A stretch of DNA of 64,000 bases from Flavobacterium amniphilum (GCF_023634845.1 NZ_JAMLJL010000004.1:62001-126000), one strand, 5' to 3'. Counted from the first letter of the stretch, positions 1-8,053 are shown. Made by a program: numbers and translations. The notes: generated by a model from the letters alone, not told the origin.

Positions 1-963
1 TCGAAAAAAAATTATAAAACCGCCTTGGATAGTATTAAAATAGCTTTACCTAAAGTTATTGCTCTTAAGGATACTGATAATACTATGGCAGGATATTTCT
101 ATCGAGGAAAAGCATATGAAGGACTAGGCAACAAGTCTCTAGCGGTTAAAAACTTTACTCTTGTAGATTCAATGTATCAAAAAAGCAAATATATTTTCCC
201 AGAAGTTGTTGACGGTTATCCTTTCTTGGTAAATTATTATAAAGAATCTGGAAATAAAGAGATGCATATTAAATACCTGACAGCTCTAATATCTGTTGAC
301 AGTCTAATGAATAAAAAATTCCGGAACTTTGATAAAATAATCCATAAAAATTATGAAATCCCTCACTTATTAAAAGAGAAGGAAGATGCAATACAAGATT
401 TAGAAAGTAGATACTCAATTGCTTTATATTGTGTTGCTCTTTTTATAATAGCGGTTTTAGCATTATTTTGGTACAATGGCCGTCAAAAAGAGATTTACAA
501 AAAACGCTTTGATGCTTTGATTTTAAAGCTTAACGAACCAACTCCGGTTATTGATAATAATGAAGAAAAAAGCAATCATTCAACAAAAGAGATTATAATT
601 GCTGATGAGGTAATCAATTCTATCTTAAAAAAACTGCAGGAGTTTGAAAAGAAAAAGGGATATCTGGACAGTACCCTAAATATGCAGTTTTTGGCTGATC
701 AATTTGACACTAATACGAAGTATCTGTCTAAAATTATCAATGAACAAAAGCAAGTTAATTTTGTACAATACATCAATGATCTACGAATCGATTATGCATT
801 AAAAAAACTACAGAACAATTCTAAATTACGAAAATACACCTTGATTGCCCTGGCAAATGAGTTTGGTTTTAATACAGCGGAGTCATTTTCGAACGCGTTT
901 TTCAGGAAAACCGGGATCAAACCAAGTTATTATCTCAAGGAACTAAACAATACAAACAACTGA
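1..963 (+). CDS. TPR-transmembrane-AraC family transcriptional regulator (5' partial)
   Basis: The reading frame is open to the first base of the window, so the gene is truncated at its 5' end; the TTG at position 25 is only an internal codon. The visible part has helical TPR-like repeats (GKAYEGLGNKSLAVKNF), then one membrane segment (YSIALYCVALFIIAVLALFW) followed by a charged linker, then a C-terminal AraC-type helix-turn-helix with the usual second-helix signature ALANEFGFNTAESFSNAF and FRKTGIKPSYY. Membrane-anchored TPR/AraC proteins are common one-component regulators in Flavobacteriia and often sit beside small secreted or RiPP-like peptides. The next gene downstream is such a peptide, which makes this a plausible local regulator, although that link is inference. 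Confidence 0.85.
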   Translation, partial: SKKNYKTALDSIKIALPKVIALKDTDNTMAGYFYRGKAYEGLGNKSLAVKNFTLVDSMYQKSKYIFPEVVDGYPFLVNYYKESGNKEMHIKYLTALISVDSLMNKKFRNFDKIIHKNYEIPHLLKEKEDAIQDLESRYSIALYCVALFIIAVLALFWYNGRQKEIYKKRFDALILKLNEPTPVIDNNEEKSNHSTKEIIIADEVINSILKKLQEFEKKKGYLDSTLNMQFLADQFDTNTKYLSKIINEQKQVNFVQYINDLRIDYALKKLQNNSKLRKYTLIALANEFGFNTAESFSNAFFRKTGIKPSYYLKELNNTNN

Positions 964-1054
964 TTTTCAAAAACAAAACAAACATTAAAACCCAAAATTC
1001 ATGAATTCCGATAAGCATATGATTTTAAAGTTTATAATTTAAAAATTGCAATTT

Positions 1055-1062
1055 TATATTTG
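1055..1062 (+). promoter_or_regulatory. Bacteroidota -7 promoter element for the leader-peptide gene
   Basis: TATATTTG matches the TAnnTTTG consensus exactly. A TTTA at 1031-1034 lies about 20 nt upstream, where the -33 element would be. The start codon of the small peptide gene is 27 nt downstream. Confidence 0.55.
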
Positions 1063-1088
1063 TCCGGAATCATAAAAACAAAACTAAA

Positions 1089-1268
1089 ATGAAAAAACAA
1101 ACTAAAACAAAATGGGATTTTATCAAAAGAAGTGTTGTTGAATTAAATGATAATGCTTTAAAAAAAATTAAAGGTGGAGATAATGACAATAATGGTACGG
1201 GAGATGCAAATGAAACAACTAAGGTTGGTACACAAGATGGTAACGCAATTTCAACCAGCGTTTGCTAA
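1089..1268 (+). CDS. Double-glycine leader peptide, RiPP/class I lanthipeptide-like precursor (59 aa)
   Basis: This 59-residue ORF starts MKKQTKTKWDF and carries a leader-like helix ELNDNALKKIKGG ending in GG at residues 29-30, followed by an Asn/Asp/Thr/Gly-rich core that ends STSVC. The layout (MKKQTK start, LNDxxLxxIKGG leader, short Ser/Thr-rich core with a terminal Cys) is that of the GG-leader peptides and class I lanthipeptide-like precursors annotated in Flavobacterium and Chryseobacterium. It has its own promoter and is followed at once by a 13-bp hairpin. Two subtilisin-like proteases follow. No LanB/LanC dehydratase or cyclase, or peptidase-containing ABC exporter, lies in the window, though one could lie upstream of base 1. 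The single Cys would allow at most one thioether ring. A simple secreted signalling peptide is an alternative. Confidence 0.7.
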   Translation: MKKQTKTKWDFIKRSVVELNDNALKKIKGGDNDNNGTGDANETTKVGTQDGNAISTSVC

Positions 1269-1276
1269 ACTTACAA

Positions 1277-1307
1277 AAGGAGACTCTTTCAAAAAAAGAG
1301 TCTCCTT
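1277..1307 (+). terminator. Perfect 13-bp hairpin between precursor peptide and protease genes
   Basis: AAGGAGACTCTTT (1277-1289) and AAAGAGTCTCCTT (1295-1307) are perfect inverted repeats around a 5-nt loop. No T-run follows, so this may be a partial terminator or a mRNA-stabilising 3' end that raises peptide output relative to the downstream proteases. It ends 24 nt before the next ATG. Confidence 0.55.
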
Positions 1308-1331
1308 CAACAATAACAAAAAACCAAACAA

Positions 1332-3014
1332 ATGAAACTAAATTCTCTTTACACAATACTCATTACCCTATTAATTTATAGTTGCTCTTCGAATAAAATT
1401 TCTAAGACTTCTTTAAAAGATGATTTATCTAAAAATTGGCATCATGAAGATTATACAGTCTCAAATGTTCCAGGCATCAGTCTTGAGAAAGCAGTAGTGA
1501 ATTTAAAAGGTTTAAAACCACAAAAACAGATCATTGTAGCCACAATAGACAACCTCATCGATTCTAATCATGAAGATTTAAAGGATAATATCTGGATTAA
1601 TGAAAAAGAAATTCCCGGAAATAAAATTGACGATGATCATAATGGATATGTCGATGATGTTAAAGGGTGGAATTTCTTGGGAACAAAATCAGGAAATTAT
1701 ATTGTATGGGGCAATTTTGAATACACAAGGGTCATAAGGGAATATGAACCTTTATTTAAAGATAAAAAAGAAGAAGAAATTTTCGGTGAGGATTTAAAAA
1801 AATATAAAGAATATAAAAGGGCATTAATTTTTCAGGAGGAAAAATACAAGTACTATGCTAATTATTTAAAATCCATGATTTTTTGTGTTAAAATTGAACC
1901 TAAAGCAAAAGACACTCTTAAGTCTATCTTTCCTAGAGAAGATTATACTGTAAAACAATTAGACAGTCTGTTCAATAAATATAAAACAAGCGACAAAACT
2001 TTCAGACAGCGAAGGGATTCTGGCGATGAAGATTTTTCAACTTTAGTATTATTCATGAAAATAAGTATGGAGATGAAAAAAGAAGGTGGTGAAAAATTAA
2101 AAGATGAACTTGCACAAACTGATTCTATTACCAATAAAAATTTAAATGTAAATTACAATGAACGTTTATGGGTCGATAATGGAAGAGCTGTCCTAGAGAA
2201 AGGTTATGGTAATGGAAATATCACTCCAAAAATTAAAGGCATCCGTACAAATTATGCTCACAACACCAAAGTTTCAAGTATAATTGCTGCTAACCGAAAT
2301 AACAATATTGGAATCAAAGGGTTCTCAGATAACATCAAGATCATGCCTTTATCCGTTTCGCCATCTGGTGATGAACATGATAAGGACATTGCCAATGCTA
2401 TCTATTACTCCGTGGATAACGGTGCCAAGGTTATCAATATGTCATTTGCCAAGGAGTTTTCCCTGCATCCGGAATGGGTCACAGCTGCATTACAATATGC
2501 CGAAAAACACAATGTACTGGTGGTTCATGCGGCCAGTAACGAAAGTAAGAATAATGACACCAATCCATTGTATCCAAATGACTATTTATATGATGACAAA
2601 CCAGAAGTAAGCAACAACTTCATCAGCGTAGGTTCCATCAATAAAAACTATGGTGAGAAGATGGTATCTTCATTTTCCAATTACGGTAAAGTCAATGTAG
2701 ACTTGTTTGCTCCCGGTGAGGATATTTATACAGCAATTCCCGAGAACAAATACAGTTTTGACTCCGGGACTTCACTGGCAGCTCCAATGGTTTCGGGAGC
2801 GGCGGCACTGATTTGGTTGTATTACCCTAAACTAAGTGTTCAGCAAGTAAAAAAAATCATTCTGGAGTCCGGAACACCTTATGATCTTGAGGTTATCGTA
2901 CCGGGAACCAAAGACAAAAAAGTCAAGTTCTCTGAACTGTCAAAAACGGGTAAAGTATTGAATGTGTACAACGCCATGCAAATGGCAAAGGAGATGAGTA
3001 AACAAAAATCATAA
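1332..3014 (+). CDS. S8 (subtilisin-like) serine protease, predicted lipoprotein
   Basis: This is a 560-aa extracytoplasmic subtilase. The N-terminus is a lipoprotein signal with a Cys at residue 18 (LLIYSCSS). The catalytic triad is readable as Asp73 (ATID), His310 (AHNTKVSS) and Ser481 (DSGTSLAAPM), with the oxyanion Asn in HAASNE. About 235 residues separate Asp and His instead of the usual 30-40. The charged, helical insert includes conserved EIPGNKIDDDHNGYVDD and GWNFLG stretches and is typical of a Flavobacteriia S8 subfamily that starts WHHEDY...PGISLEKA. It follows the GG-leader peptide and precedes a paralogue by 8 nt, so maturation of that peptide (LanP-like) is a reasonable guess but unproven. 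The last third is nearly identical to the paralogue. Confidence 0.9.
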   Translation: MKLNSLYTILITLLIYSCSSNKISKTSLKDDLSKNWHHEDYTVSNVPGISLEKAVVNLKGLKPQKQIIVATIDNLIDSNHEDLKDNIWINEKEIPGNKIDDDHNGYVDDVKGWNFLGTKSGNYIVWGNFEYTRVIREYEPLFKDKKEEEIFGEDLKKYKEYKRALIFQEEKYKYYANYLKSMIFCVKIEPKAKDTLKSIFPREDYTVKQLDSLFNKYKTSDKTFRQRRDSGDEDFSTLVLFMKISMEMKKEGGEKLKDELAQTDSITNKNLNVNYNERLWVDNGRAVLEKGYGNGNITPKIKGIRTNYAHNTKVSSIIAANRNNNIGIKGFSDNIKIMPLSVSPSGDEHDKDIANAIYYSVDNGAKVINMSFAKEFSLHPEWVTAALQYAEKHNVLVVHAASNESKNNDTNPLYPNDYLYDDKPEVSNNFISVGSINKNYGEKMVSSFSNYGKVNVDLFAPGEDIYTAIPENKYSFDSGTSLAAPMVSGAAALIWLYYPKLSVQQVKKIILESGTPYDLEVIVPGTKDKKVKFSELSKTGKVLNVYNAMQMAKEMSKQKS

Positions 3015-3022
3015 AAGCCAAA

Positions 3023-4693
3023 ATGAATCAAATGAAAGCCAAAATCTATATAATAATAACATCCCTCATTTTTATAAGCAACTGTTTTTCACAAAAAAAT
3101 GATATTACTTCTGAAAAGCCAAAATTCTGGCACCATGAAGATTATGGTTCAACGAATATTCCGGGAATCAGTCTTGACAAAGCAATAAACAGTGTTAAAC
3201 ACTTGTCTCCAAAAAAACAAATAATTGTGGCAGTTATCGACACACAAATCGATGCACTTCATGAAGACTTAAACACAAATATTTGGACCAACAAGAAAGA
3301 GATTCCCAATAACGGGATTGACGACGATAAAAACGGATTCACGGACGATATCCACGGCTGGAACTTTTTAGGAAATAAAGCAGGCGGATACACAGTATGG
3401 GCTAATTTTGAATACATCAGAATACTCCGTGACTATGAACCTATTTTTAAAAATAAATCAAAAGAGGAAATTTCAGTCGAAGATAAGTTCAAATACGAAC
3501 AATATTTAAAGGCAATTGAAAACGACAAAAAATTCTCAAAATATTTCAACAGTTACATAAAGTCCTTAAAGTATGACATTTCACTGTATCAAAAGACAAA
3601 AGACACGCTGCGCCATTTTTTTCCCAAAGAGAATTATACCTATAAGCAATTGGACAGCTTATACAGAAAATATAAAATAAACGACAAAACTTATAAAGAG
3701 CGCAGAGATAGTAATGATCAGGATTTAGGTGCATTACTGGATTCCTATATGACCAGTATAGACGTAGGATTGAATAGTTATGCAGAATTAACCGATGCAT
3801 TGAAACAAAAGGATTCAACCCTAAATAAGAGTTGTAGCCTTTCTTTCAATGAGAGAAAGAATATTGACAGTGAAACTTCAAATAGAGGTTATGGCAATAA
3901 TAAAACACAGGTTGAAATAAAAGGAATACCCACTTTTAGCAATCATTCTACAGAAGTATCGAGTATAATTGCAGCTAAAAGAGAAAACAATTTAGGAATA
4001 AAAGGTTTTTCAGATAACATCAAAATTATGCCTTTAACCGTCTGCGCTTCCGGTGACGAACATGATCATGATATCGCATTGGCAGTCAAATATGCGGTAG
4101 ATAACGGAGCAAAAGTCATCAATATGTCTTTTGGAAAAGATCTTTCCATGTATCCTGAATTGATTAAAGAAGCATTACAATATGCCGAAAAGCATAATGT
4201 TCTGGTAATTCATGCCGCGGGAAATAACGGGATGAATATTGATGAATCCACTTTCTTTCCCAATGATTTTTACAAAAAAGAGGTATGCAACAACTTCATC
4301 AACGTAGGTTCCATCAATAAAAACCATGGAGAAAAAATGGTGTCTTCATTTTCCAATTACGGTAAAGTCAATGTTGATTTGTTTGCACCGGGAGAAGATA
4401 TTTATACAGCAATCCCCGATAACCAATACAGTTTTGACTCGGGGACTTCACTGGCTGCTCCCATGGTATCGGGTGCAGCAGCGTTGATCTGGTTGTATTA
4501 CCCAAAACTGACCGTTCAACAGATGAAATATATCATTCTGGAGTCCGGGACGTCTTATGATTTGGATGTTATTGTACCGGGAACTAAAGACAAGAAAGTC
4601 AAGTTTTCGGAACTGTCTAAAACCGGAAAAGTGCTGAATGTGTACAATGCCATGGAGATGGCGAAGGAGATGAATAAAGGAAAGTGCAAATAA
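3023..4693 (+). CDS. S8 (subtilisin-like) serine protease, paralogue of the preceding gene
   Basis: This 556-aa subtilase is a tandem paralogue of the gene 8 nt upstream and is clearly co-transcribed with it. It has a hydrophobic signal segment (IYIIITSLIFISNCFSQ); a Cys is present but the lipobox is weaker than in the upstream copy, so signal peptidase I cleavage after FSQ is possible. The triad is Asp73 (AVIDTQID), His308 (SNHSTEVSS) and Ser476 (DSGTSLAAP), with Asn in HAAGNN. The long Asp-His insert is conserved in position but diverged in sequence, while the C-terminal third is almost the same as in the neighbour. A strong bidirectional terminator follows. The substrate is unknown; the upstream GG-leader peptide is a candidate. 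Confidence 0.9.
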   Translation: MNQMKAKIYIIITSLIFISNCFSQKNDITSEKPKFWHHEDYGSTNIPGISLDKAINSVKHLSPKKQIIVAVIDTQIDALHEDLNTNIWTNKKEIPNNGIDDDKNGFTDDIHGWNFLGNKAGGYTVWANFEYIRILRDYEPIFKNKSKEEISVEDKFKYEQYLKAIENDKKFSKYFNSYIKSLKYDISLYQKTKDTLRHFFPKENYTYKQLDSLYRKYKINDKTYKERRDSNDQDLGALLDSYMTSIDVGLNSYAELTDALKQKDSTLNKSCSLSFNERKNIDSETSNRGYGNNKTQVEIKGIPTFSNHSTEVSSIIAAKRENNLGIKGFSDNIKIMPLTVCASGDEHDHDIALAVKYAVDNGAKVINMSFGKDLSMYPELIKEALQYAEKHNVLVIHAAGNNGMNIDESTFFPNDFYKKEVCNNFINVGSINKNHGEKMVSSFSNYGKVNVDLFAPGEDIYTAIPDNQYSFDSGTSLAAPMVSGAAALIWLYYPKLTVQQMKYIILESGTSYDLDVIVPGTKDKKVKFSELSKTGKVLNVYNAMEMAKEMNKGKCK

Positions 4694-4716
4694 AACTAAG
4701 TCATAAATCTACATAC

Positions 4717-4743
4717 AAAAAGCCTTCATCACGAAGGCTTTTT
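4717..4743. terminator. Bidirectional rho-independent terminator
   Basis: AAAAAGCCTTC (4717-4727) pairs perfectly with GAAGGCTTTTT (4733-4743), with loop ATCAC. It ends the protease pair on the plus strand. The stem also contains the last codons and stop of the small membrane protein gene on the minus strand. Confidence 0.85.
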
Positions 4744-4938
4744 CACTTTAAAAACACAAAAAGAAAACACATTTGAAATCAGCCCCGCGATGAACCACGA
4801 GCGTATCCAGAAAAAGACAAACGCTGAGGTATCAGTGCAATTGATCGTGGTCAGGGTAAGTGTGATAAAAAATGTCGTGACCAGATTCTTTAGAACCAAT
4901 TTCAAATGGTTTCTTTTGCTTCCTACAGTAACCCACAT
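4729..4938 (-). CDS. Small membrane protein, DUF2798-like (69 aa)
   Basis: This is a 69-residue protein with two hydrophobic stretches (NLVTTFFITLTLTTINC and WFIAGLISNVFSFCVF) separated by FVFFWIRSW. That layout resembles the two-helix DUF2798 family; the assignment is by pattern only. Its ATG follows the TAA stop of the flavohemoprotein gene with no gap, implying translational coupling and co-transcription with hmp. The stop codon lies within the stem of the shared terminator, an efficient arrangement that also argues the ORF is real. Function is unknown; the context suggests a role in the NO/oxygen response. Confidence 0.55.
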   Translation of the reverse strand: MWVTVGSKRNHLKLVLKNLVTTFFITLTLTTINCTDTSAFVFFWIRSWFIAGLISNVFSFCVFKVKKPS

Positions 4939-6147
4939 TTAATTCAAATGAATGGACTGTGGACCGAATTCCTCATAGAAAATATGATCCTTGCTTACAT
5001 TGAGGTTAACCAATGCTTCGTACTGTGCTTTGATAAACAGTTCGGGGCCGCAGATGTAAAACTTGGCTTCGTCCAACAATATGGCTTCCTTGCATTTTTG
5101 AAGATCAACACGGCCTTCAATTATTTGATTGGAATTGTCTGTTTCGGGAAGGGAATCATAAAACGTAAAAGTTTCCAAACCGGCTGCTTCTTCCTGCAAA
5201 ACCGCAAGCCTGTCTTTAAAAGCATGTACCGATTCGTTACGGCAGCCGTGTATCCAGACGGTTTTCTTGTTTTGGATCGAACTTAAATTAGTTTCCAGCA
5301 TGCTCAGCATTGGCGTCAATCCTACTCCACCGCTGATGAGTACCAATGGATTTTTGGAGTCTTTCTCTAAATGGAACAATCCTGCCGGTGCCGAAACCGA
5401 AATGACTTCGCCTTCATTCTTGGAATGCAGTGTTTGTGAAACCATTCCGCCGGGATTGGGTGCCATTCCCGATTCTTTTTTTACCGAAATCCTGTAATAT
5501 TCCGGATGGAAAGCGCTTGATAAACTGTATTGTCTCGGCTGCAGCAATCCTAATTCAGGGACGAAAACCTGCACACTGATGTATTGTCCCGCCTCGAAAG
5601 CAGCAATTGGTTTCCCGTCTTCGGGATGGAGGTAAAAGGATTTGATTTCTGCCGATTCGTCTACAATTCTTTTGATGACGAAGTTACGCCAACCGTTCCA
5701 GCTTCCGGGTTTGGCTACATTTTCATCATACAGCTCTTTTTCAAGATTGATCATTATTTCGGCCAATTCATAATAAGCCGCTGTCCAAGCTTCCAGTATT
5801 TCGGGGGTGGCAGCTTCTCCGGCTACTTCGGCAATGGAAGCAATCAGATGGGTGCCTACGATTTTATACTGTTCGGGCTGGATGTTCAGACTTCGGTGCT
5901 TGGTGCCAATTCCTTTCAATACGGGAATCAATACGCCGGGATTGTCGATATTTTCGGCGTAAGCCAAAACTGCATTGGCTAAAGCCGCTTTCTGCCTTCC
6001 ATTGGCCTGGTTGCCCATATTGAACATATTTTTCAACTCTGCGTGAGCATTAAACATACGGGCGTAAAAATGATTGGTCAGGGTTTCTCCGCTTTCTCTT
6101 AAAAGAGGAATGGTAGCTTTAATCAGCTCTTTTTGATGGGTATTCAT
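4939..6147 (-). CDS. hmp: Flavohemoprotein / nitric oxide dioxygenase
   Basis: This cytosolic enzyme converts NO plus O2 to nitrate using NAD(P)H. The N-terminal globin domain (about residues 1-135 of the shorter form) has the family start ELIKATIPLL, the B10 Tyr in NHFYARMF and the proximal His in TKHRSLNIQPEQY. The C-terminal ferredoxin-NADP reductase part has the FAD motif RQYSLSSA, the NAD pocket GGVGLTPMLSML and the C-terminal FYEEFGP. Length (402 aa) is normal. An upstream in-frame ATG at 6165 would lie only a few nucleotides from the predicted transcription start (-7 box 6176-6183), so I prefer the ATG at 6147, which also gives the usual N-terminus MNTHQKEL. A Crp/Fnr-like dyad lies upstream. 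It is coupled to a small membrane protein gene. Confidence 0.95.
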   Translation of the reverse strand: MNTHQKELIKATIPLLRESGETLTNHFYARMFNAHAELKNMFNMGNQANGRQKAALANAVLAYAENIDNPGVLIPVLKGIGTKHRSLNIQPEQYKIVGTHLIASIAEVAGEAATPEILEAWTAAYYELAEIMINLEKELYDENVAKPGSWNGWRNFVIKRIVDESAEIKSFYLHPEDGKPIAAFEAGQYISVQVFVPELGLLQPRQYSLSSAFHPEYYRISVKKESGMAPNPGGMVSQTLHSKNEGEVISVSAPAGLFHLEKDSKNPLVLISGGVGLTPMLSMLETNLSSIQNKKTVWIHGCRNESVHAFKDRLAVLQEEAAGLETFTFYDSLPETDNSNQIIEGRVDLQKCKEAILLDEAKFYICGPELFIKAQYEALVNLNVSKDHIFYEEFGPQSIHLN

Positions 6148-6175
6148 ATTTGTATAATTAAACATTGAGATGAAG

Positions 6176-6183
6176 CAAAGCTA
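6176..6183 (-). promoter_or_regulatory. -7 promoter element of hmp
   Basis: On the minus strand this reads TAGCTTTG, an exact TAnnTTTG match. The implied start of transcription near 6169 places the upstream dyad centre around -44. Confidence 0.5.
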
Positions 6184-6204
6184 ATTCCATACTTATATAT
6201 CATT

Positions 6205-6222
6205 TTATGACTCAAATCATAA
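6205..6222. promoter_or_regulatory. Putative Crp/Fnr-family operator upstream of hmp
   Basis: TTATGA-CTCAAA-TCATAA is a perfect 6+6 dyad with a 6-nt spacer and contains the TGA-N6-TCA core recognised by Crp/Fnr-family regulators. It is centred roughly 44 nt upstream of the predicted hmp start of transcription, close to a class II activator position. The identity of the regulator is inferred only. Confidence 0.5.
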
Positions 6223-6546
6223 GATGGATTTTTAGATTGTTCGATTATTGGATCGTTAGACTTCTTAAATGGAAATAAACTTTAAATTTCAAACCCTAAA
6301 ACCAACTGTGATTTTACTTTATGAGATTTCTCCTTCGTCGAAATGACAACAAAGCGGAAATATTAAACTTAGATTCTTAGGGCCTCAGTAACTTTACAAT
6401 GAATTTCAGTAAATAAAGTTACTTCTCTCCTGTATCACGAAATTATTATCAATCAAAAGTTGTAAAGAGCGAAAAACACTGCCTCATCCCCCATTCTGTC
6501 AGAATATTAATCGGTGGGGTTTTAAGAGACTAAAAATCAGTTGTTT
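6223..6546. other. Intergenic region between hmp and the APC permease
   Basis: No ORF or RNA gene is evident in these 324 bases. The only structure I see is near the permease promoter: the palindrome ATTCTG-T-CAGAAT (6493-6505) nested inside CCCCA (6489-6493) and TGGGG (6515-6519), which may be an operator or a DNA/RNA hairpin. Confidence 0.4.
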
Positions 6547-6554
6547 TACCTTTG
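6547..6554 (+). promoter_or_regulatory. -7 promoter element of the APC permease gene
   Basis: TACCTTTG matches TAnnTTTG exactly. Transcription would start near 6561, leaving a leader of about 45 nt that contains a small hairpin (CCGTCCT / AGGATGG around 6571-6588). This also rules out the GTG at 6554 as the start codon. Confidence 0.6.
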
Positions 6555-6604
6555 TGCCGTTTTTAAACGTTTCCGTCCTAAAAGGATGGCACAAATCTAT
6601 ATAT

Positions 6605-8053
6605 ATGTTAAAAAAATCAATTGAAGCCTTACAACAAGAGGCCGCTAACACAGGAACCAACAGCTTGAAGAGAAGCTTGGGCGGTTTCAATCTGATCATG
6701 ATTGGAATTGGAGTTATTATTGGCGCCGGACTGTTCTCGTTAACAGGGATTGCAGCAGCAAACAACACCGGACCCGCCGTTATTTTGTCATTTGTAGTGG
6801 CAGCCGTGGGCTGTGCCTTCAGTGCGCTGTGTTACGCCGAGTTTGCTTCAATGGTACCGGTTTCGGGGAGTGCGTACACGTATGCGTATGCTACCATCGG
6901 GGAATTATTTGCCTGGATCATCGGGTGGGATTTGATATTGGAATACTCGGTGGGTGCCGCGACGGTAGGTATCAGTTGGTCCCAATATTTAGTTAAGTTT
7001 TTAGAGAAATTCGGGTTGTACATACCACCACAGTTAGTCATGTCACCCTTTGAAACCGCTACCGGTGCAAACGGTGAAACCATCCGTGGGATTATTAACC
7101 TTCCGGCCGTATTGATCATTGCATTGGTTACAGCCGTAATTATAAGAGGAACGAAAGGATCGGCGTTGTTTAATGCAATTGTCGTGACATTGAAAGTTGG
7201 CGTCGTATTATTGTTCATCGCATTAGGTTGGCAATACATTAACCCTGAGAATTATCATCCGTTTATACCGGCTAACACAGGGACATTCGGGGAGTATGGT
7301 GTTTCTGGGATATTGAGAGGTGCCGGAGTGGTATTTTTTGTATTCATTGGGTTTGATATTGTGGCAACGATGGCACAGGAGACTAAAAATCCGCAGAAAA
7401 ACATGCCGATAGGAATCCTTGGATCGCTGATTGTATGTACTGTTTTATTTATTGCTTTCGGGTATGTGATGACAGGATTGGCACACTATACCGAATTTAA
7501 AAACAGTGCGGCACCGGTTGCCATTGCGATTGCCAAGACACCTTACATTTGGTTGGGCACGGCCGTAATCATGGCGATATTGATTGGTTACACTTCGGTG
7601 ATATTAGTCGATTTGCTGGGACAATCGCGTGTATTTTACGCCATGAGTAATGATGGTTTGTTACCAAAGGTATTTTCGCAGTTACACCCGAAATTCAACA
7701 CTCCGTATAAATCAAACATACTATTATGTGTGTTCATCAGCTTGTTTGCGGGCTTGGTTCCGATTCATGTGGTGGGTGAAATGACAAGCATAGGGACATT
7801 ATTGGCTTTCGTGATGGTGTGTATCGGTATCTTAATTTTAAGAAAGAAGGAACCGAATTTACCGCGTCCTTTCAAAACACCTTGGGTTCCGGTTGTACCT
7901 ATATTAGGAATTGTAACGTGTGTACTGATGATGGTTTCGCTTCCGTTGAGTACATGGATCAGACTATTTGCATGGCTGGCCATCGGGATACTGATTTATT
8001 TCTTTTATGGGAAGAAGAATAGTAAGCTGAGGAATCAAGTAAAGAGTGATTAG
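6605..8053 (+). CDS. APC-superfamily amino acid permease (cationic amino acid transporter type)
   Basis: This is a 482-residue inner-membrane transporter with about 12-13 hydrophobic segments. The diagnostic first helix IGIGVIIGAGLFSLTGIAAAN carries the glycine-rich substrate-binding loop of the APC superfamily. FFVFIGFDIVATMAQETKNPQKNMP is the segment usually found at helix 6 and the following loop. LVDLLGQSRVFYAMSNDGLLPKVF is characteristic of the YhdG/CAT-like basic amino acid permeases. Start: the longer frame begins with a GTG at 6554 inside the promoter element, so the ATG at 6605 (MLKKSIEALQQEA) is chosen. Exact substrate cannot be read from sequence. The last codons (AAG AGT GAT TAG) resemble the seed of the satellite array downstream. 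Confidence 0.9.
   Translation: MLKKSIEALQQEAANTGTNSLKRSLGGFNLIMIGIGVIIGAGLFSLTGIAAANNTGPAVILSFVVAAVGCAFSALCYAEFASMVPVSGSAYTYAYATIGELFAWIIGWDLILEYSVGAATVGISWSQYLVKFLEKFGLYIPPQLVMSPFETATGANGETIRGIINLPAVLIIALVTAVIIRGTKGSALFNAIVVTLKVGVVLLFIALGWQYINPENYHPFIPANTGTFGEYGVSGILRGAGVVFFVFIGFDIVATMAQETKNPQKNMPIGILGSLIVCTVLFIAFGYVMTGLAHYTEFKNSAAPVAIAIAKTPYIWLGTAVIMAILIGYTSVILVDLLGQSRVFYAMSNDGLLPKVFSQLHPKFNTPYKSNILLCVFISLFAGLVPIHVVGEMTSIGTLLAFVMVCIGILILRKKEPNLPRPFKTPWVPVVPILGIVTCVLMMVSLPLSTWIRLFAWLAIGILIYFFYGKKNSKLRNQVKSD

Noticed and set aside
1943..2134. 63-codon minus-strand ORF inside the first protease
   Set aside because: Antisense to the insert region of a clear gene, low-complexity and without a promoter.
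2284..2610. 108-codon ORF within the first S8 protease gene
   Set aside because: It is in another frame of the conserved catalytic region and has no independent support.
4906..5982. Plus-strand ORFs of 76-132 codons opposite hmp
   Set aside because: They lie antisense to a full-length, motif-complete flavohemoprotein and show no recognisable domain; shadows of GC-skewed codons.
6554..6604. GTG start that adds 17 residues to the APC permease
   Set aside because: The codon overlaps the -7 promoter element, so it would not be transcribed; the ATG at 6605 fits the family N-terminus.
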